64,000 nucleotides of DNA from Planctomycetota bacterium (lineage in GTDB: Bacteria > Planctomycetota > PLA2 > JAEUHO01), in the NCBI GenBank assembly GCA_020851795.1, contig JADZCA010000046.1, forward strand, positions 1-64,000, read 5' to 3'. The notes beneath the pieces were generated by a model, which worked only from the letters and a program-made list of their open reading frames with translations, searched no databases and was not told where the DNA came from. Positions 60,788-64,000 of the stretch are shown piece after piece (positions within the stretch are counted from its first letter, which is position 1; the number at the start of each line of letters is the position of its first letter). The position numbers were made by a program, and so were the translations under genes.

Positions 60788-60811
60788 GGAGCCGGGCCTG
60801 CGCCCGGCTCC
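60788..60811. terminator. GC hairpin at end of ddl
   Basis: Perfect 10-base stem GGAGCCGGGC/GCCCGGCTCC with a 4-base loop, touching the ddl stop codon. No T-run follows on the minus strand. Confidence 0.5.
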
Positions 60812-61863
60812 TAGTCGAACCCCGCGGTCCGGATGAGGCGCTCGAGGACGCCGGGGAAGTCGATCCCGGCCGCGGCTGCGGCCTTCGGGATCAGGCTGCG
60901 CGAGGTCATGCCCGGCATCGTGTTCACCTCGAGCACCACGAAGCGACCGTCCTCGCCGAGGATGAGGTCGGTCCGCGAGACGCCCCGCAGCCCGAGGCGC
61001 GCGTGCACCTCGAGCGCGAGCGCACGGCCGGCGGCCTCGACCTCGGGGGCGAGGTCGGTCGGGCACAGCTCGAGCGCGCCGTCGGCGTCGTACTTCTCGC
61101 GGTAGTCGAAGAAGCGCGCCGACTTCGGGCGCAGCTCGACCAGCGGCAGGGCGACGGGGCGGCCCCGCTCGCGGTCGTCGAGCACGCCGCCGGTGAACTC
61201 GCGGCCGCGGACGAACGCCTCGACGAGGAGGCGCTCGGCGGGCCCGCCCAGGGCCTCGAAGGCGAGCACCACCGCGCGGGCGTCGTCGCAGACGCGCACC
61301 TCGAGGCTCGAGCCGCCCAGCGGGTCCTTCACGACGACGGGGGCGCCGAGCTGGGCGAGGACCTCCTCGGCGAGCGCGGGACGCCCGCGGGAGAGCTCGT
61401 CGCGCGTCAGCACGCGGAAGCGTGCGTTGCGCACGCCGTGGAAGGAGAGCACCTCCTTCGTGCGGACCTTGTCGATGGCGAGCGCGCTGCCGCGCACGCC
61501 GCTGCCGGCGAAGCGGATCCCCGCGGTGGCGAGGCACGCCTGCAGCGTGCCGTCCTCGCCGAAGCGCCCGTGGAGGATGGGCAGCGCGACGTCGGTGCGC
61601 CCGGCGAGGTCCCCGAGCGCGGACCAGGCCTGCTCGTGCTCGCGCCACGGCACGTCGGCGCCCAGCGGGTCGAAGCCGCGCCCGTCGCGCGGCTCGAACG
61701 GCTTCACCGCGACCTTCCAGCGTCCCTCGCGCGAGACGAGCACGGGGCGGACCTCGTAGCGACGCCGGTCGAGCGCGTCCACCACGTTGGCCCCGCCGCG
61801 CAGCGAGACGTCGTGCTCGCTCGAGGGCCCGCCCATCAGCACCGCGACCCGGATGCGGTCCAT
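60811..61863 (-). CDS. ddl: D-alanine--D-alanine ligase
   Basis: 350 residues, ATP-grasp: AVLMGGPSSEHDVSLRGG, LPILHGRFGEDGTLQ, GSGVRGSALAIDKVRTKEV, and LEVNTMPGMTSRSLIPK at the end. It makes the D-Ala-D-Ala dipeptide for peptidoglycan, so a murein wall is expected. GGAGG lies 4 nt from ATG 61863. An inverted repeat (GGCGACC-ttgac-GGTCGCC, 61900-61918) sits upstream. Confidence 0.95.
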   Translation of the reverse strand: MDRIRVAVLMGGPSSEHDVSLRGGANVVDALDRRRYEVRPVLVSREGRWKVAVKPFEPRDGRGFDPLGADVPWREHEQAWSALGDLAGRTDVALPILHGRFGEDGTLQACLATAGIRFAGSGVRGSALAIDKVRTKEVLSFHGVRNARFRVLTRDELSRGRPALAEEVLAQLGAPVVVKDPLGGSSLEVRVCDDARAVVLAFEALGGPAERLLVEAFVRGREFTGGVLDDRERGRPVALPLVELRPKSARFFDYREKYDADGALELCPTDLAPEVEAAGRALALEVHARLGLRGVSRTDLILGEDGRFVVLEVNTMPGMTSRSLIPKAAAAAGIDFPGVLERLIRTAGFD

Positions 61864-61984
61864 GGAACCTCCGCGTACCGCTTGCTTCGGTCCCGTCGTG
61901 GGCGACCTTGACGGTCGCCACGGGACTCGCGTCGGGGCCTACGATCGCACACGTCGGCGTCGGGACCGACGTCTCGCGCGCGGG

Positions 61985-63295
61985 TCAGCGGAGGTCGTCG
62001 GGCCCGTCGGCGACGAGGGGGCGCAGCGACGGCACGGGGTCGGGCACGGGGCGCCCGGCTTCCCGGTGCCAGCGAGCGACCTCGGCCGCGACGAGGGCCC
62101 GCGCGGTCGCCGGGCTGTCCTCGCCCTCGGCGTTCTTCACCGGGGCGAACTCGCGGGCGCGGTCCACCTCGACCACCGCGGTGCGCGGCGCCATCGGCAG
62201 CAGGTCGAAGAGGAACTGCTCGAGCTTCCACGCGTTGGGCGCGGAAGGGGTCGCCACGACGCCGTCGGCGCCGAGGCAGGCCACCTTCTTGCGCGCGCGG
62301 TGCCACGGGAGCGTGAAGCCCTCCGTCGCGACGAGGCGGCGCAGCCACGGCACCGAGAACGCGTGCACCGCGATCGAGCCCAGCACGAGGTCGGGGGCGC
62401 CGTCGGCGGGCAGCTCGCTGTACTCGACGATGCGCACGCGGCCGTCGAGGCCGCGCCCGAACACCCCCACCTTCTCGTCGGGGGCCTTCTTGCGCACCGC
62501 CTTGCCGGCGGCGACCGCGTGCCGGTCCACGAGCCAGCCGAGGAACACGGGGTCGAGCGGCCGTCCGAGCGCGTTGTCCACCTGGAACGTCGTGAGCACG
62601 TCCACACCACGCTCGGCGAGCCGGTCGAGCACGCCCGACCGCACGAGCGCCTCGACGAGGCCGCCGTGGCCGTCGGGGGCGAGCGCGAGCCGTCCCGGCG
62701 CGGCGAGCAGCGCGCGGCCCGCGTCGTCGAGCGCGGGCAGCTCGCCCTGGCGCACGAACCACACGGCGTCGCGCGGCAGGCCGAAGAACGCCCGCTCCTC
62801 GAAGTGCGCGCGGGTGGCCTCCTCGGTGTCGCCGCTGACGAGGACCACGACGGGGACCGGTCGTCCCGCGCGCCGCGCGGTGGCGGCGACGCGCTCGAGC
62901 AGGATCGCGTACAGCGACCGGTCGGGGTCGGGGCCGAGGACGAAGGTGCCCTTGGGGCCCGGGTAGCCGAGCCGCGTGCCCTGCCCCCCCGCGAGGAGCA
63001 GCGTCGCCACGCGACCGGCGGCGAGCAGCGCGTCGCCGTCGCGGGCGAGCCGCGCGGCGAGCCCCGGCTCGTTGCAGCGCCGCCGCCACGTGAGCGCCTC
63101 GGGCGGGCGCAGGTCGGGGGGCAGCGGGGGCGCCTTGGACGCGAACGCCGCGGCGGCCCGCGCCCAGTCCACCGAGGCCAGCTGGGCGACGAAGGTCTCG
63201 CGGGCCCCGCCGGCGAGCGACTCCGCGTGGGCGAGCAGGTGCGCCTGCCCCGCCGACGTCAGGCGCCCGGCGAGGTCGGCCGCCACCGGCGCCAC
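61985..63295 (-). CDS. UDP-N-acetylglucosamine / UDP-sugar pyrophosphorylase family protein
   Basis: 436 residues. Nucleotide-binding motif LLLAGGQGTRLGYPGPKG, then VLVSGDTEEATRAHF, VGVFGRGLDGRV and AWKLEQFLFDLLP. This is the eukaryotic-like UDPGP fold (UAP1 type), not GlmU. It makes UDP-HexNAc or UDP-sugar from sugar-1-phosphate and UTP; the sugar cannot be fixed. GTG 63295 is 3 nt after the fabF stop. Confidence 0.85.
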   Translation of the reverse strand: MAPVAADLAGRLTSAGQAHLLAHAESLAGGARETFVAQLASVDWARAAAAFASKAPPLPPDLRPPEALTWRRRCNEPGLAARLARDGDALLAAGRVATLLLAGGQGTRLGYPGPKGTFVLGPDPDRSLYAILLERVAATARRAGRPVPVVVLVSGDTEEATRAHFEERAFFGLPRDAVWFVRQGELPALDDAGRALLAAPGRLALAPDGHGGLVEALVRSGVLDRLAERGVDVLTTFQVDNALGRPLDPVFLGWLVDRHAVAAGKAVRKKAPDEKVGVFGRGLDGRVRIVEYSELPADGAPDLVLGSIAVHAFSVPWLRRLVATEGFTLPWHRARKKVACLGADGVVATPSAPNAWKLEQFLFDLLPMAPRTAVVEVDRAREFAPVKNAEGEDSPATARALVAAEVARWHREAGRPVPDPVPSLRPLVADGPDDLR

Positions 63296-63298
63296 GGG

Positions 63299-64000
63299 TC
63301 AGCCCGTGAAGCGGCGGAAGCAGACCGTGACGTTGTGTCCGCCGAAGCCGAGCGAGTTCGACAGCACCGCCTCCACCGTCGCCTTGCGCGCCACGTTGGG
63401 CACGTAGTCGAGGTCGAGCTCGGGGTCCTTCTCGTCCTGGTTGATCGTCGGGTGGATCGTCTGGTCGCGCAGCGTGAGCACGCACATCACCGCCTCGGCG
63501 CCGCCCGAGGCGCCGAGCAGGTGGCCGAACAGCGACTTGCTCGACGAGATCGCGAGCTTGTAGGCGTGCGCGCCGAAGACGGACTTGATCGCCTGCGTCT
63601 CGCACGCGTCGTTGAGCTCGGTGGACGTGCCGTGCGCGTTGACGTACTGCACGTCGGTCGGCGCGAGCCCCGCGTCCTTGAGCGCCAGCGACATCGCGCG
63701 CGCGGGGCCCGTGCCCCCGGGCGACGGCGCCGTCATGTGGTACGCGTCGGCCGACATGCCCGCGCCGAGCATCTCGGCGTAGATGCGGGCGCCGCGGCGT
63801 CGCGCGTGCTCGAGGTCCTCGAAGATCAGGACGCCGGCACCCTCGCCCATGACGAAGCCGTCACGGAGCTTGTCGAACGGGCGGCTCGCCTTCGCCGGCT
63901 CGTGGTTGCAGCGGCGCGACATGGCGCGCATCGAGTTGAAGCCCGCCATCCCCATCGAGGTGATGGTGGCCTCGGTCCCGCCCGTGACGACGACGTCGGC
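63299..64000 (-). CDS. fabF: 3-oxoacyl-ACP synthase II, N-terminus cut
   Basis: 234 residues seen; the N-terminal part (with the catalytic cysteine) is off the right edge. Visible motifs: [44 protein letters not shown] (first catalytic His), [16 protein letters not shown] (lysine and second His), and NSLGFGGHN. It elongates acyl chains in fatty-acid synthesis. Coupled to the pyrophosphorylase gene. Confidence 0.95.
   Translation of the reverse strand, partial: ADVVVTGGTEATITSMGMAGFNSMRAMSRRCNHEPAKASRPFDKLRDGFVMGEGAGVLIFEDLEHARRRGARIYAEMLGAGMSADAYHMTAPSPGGTGPARAMSLALKDAGLAPTDVQYVNAHGTSTELNDACETQAIKSVFGAHAYKLAISSSKSLFGHLLGASGGAEAVMCVLTLRDQTIHPTINQDEKDPELDLDYVPNVARKATVEAVLSNSLGFGGHNVTVCFRRFTG

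Larger units (their letters stand above)
60475..60810. other. Gap with pyrimidine-rich tract
   Basis: 336 bases between cupin and ddl. Holds the cupin promoter, a nearly continuous pyrimidine tract on the plus strand (about 60611-60786) including a 9-base tandem repeat, and the ddl terminator hairpin. No gene seen. Confidence 0.6.

Overview
This 64-kb window comes from a very GC-rich bacterial chromosome (about 74-75% G+C by eye). Genes are densely packed, many use GTG starts, and many overlap by 1-4 bases. The gene content points to Planctomycetota or a close relative: a redoxin/haem/copper-monooxygenase fusion, a secreted caspase with a formylglycine-generating-enzyme-like domain, pentapeptide-repeat, HEAT and kelch lipoproteins, DUF3299, a three-PDZ RseP, and a degenerate secreted hydrolase of a type I associate with this phylum. 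This placement is inferred from gene families; no rRNA is present. There are no tRNA or rRNA genes, no CRISPR array, no insertion sequence with a transposase, and no plasmid or phage genes.

Layout. 1-4,451: C-terminally cut redoxin/cytochrome/Cu-monooxygenase gene, tmRNA (ssrA, minus strand), and an ECF sigma factor overlapping a membrane anti-sigma-like gene. 4,535-11,636 (minus): secreted pentapeptide/TPR protein, caspase-FGE protein, zinc-ribbon protein, lipase, and a transglutaminase/HET-C-like fusion. 11,818-15,332: smpB, divergent from a lipoprotein metallopeptidase - rRNA methyltransferase - small membrane protein operon. 15,389-19,195 (minus): DUF3299 protein, ZIP metal transporter with a ribbon-helix-helix/zinc-cluster regulator, and a kelch lipoprotein. 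19,459-23,029: a STAND-type NTPase (DUF4062 + NTPase + helical repeats) followed by two tiny single-pass membrane proteins. 23,047-25,754: PadR/HAAS pair and a HEAT protein. 25,794-31,018: ubiA-like, rseP, dxr (minus) and purM (plus), with a REP-like palindrome invading the purM stop. 31,180-35,459: pilin-like protein, then a DUF58-transglutaminase pair. 35,575-43,410: a six-gene translationally coupled operon (CCA enzyme, HEAT lipoprotein, orphan ABC ATPase, pentahaem cytochrome, lipoprotein, TPR protein). 43,520-51,348: secreted hydrolase-like protein, membrane spermidine-synthase-like protein, small proteins, Ig-like lipoprotein. 51,447-64,000 (minus): pyruvate/branched-chain dehydrogenase E1 beta and alpha, agmatinase-family enzyme, DHH phosphoesterase, leucyl aminopeptidase, carboxypeptidase-regulatory-like protein, cupin, Ddl, UDP-sugar pyrophosphorylase and a cut FabF.

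Shared signals. A TAnnnT -10 hexamer sits 6-8 nt before the start codon of at least eight genes (caspase, smpB, DUF3299, HEAT, pilin-like, DUF58, pdhA, cupin), which suggests leaderless transcription. Other genes have a leader with a GGAG-type ribosome-binding site. A GC-rich intergenic repeat (core CCCGACCTCGTCGGCTCGTG) recurs in several gaps, and perfect GC hairpins mark some gene ends. The least characterised and most interesting units are the DUF4062 STAND protein with its small membrane neighbours, the caspase/pentapeptide pair, the transglutaminase-HET-C/lipase pair, and the RHH-zinc/ZIP pair.
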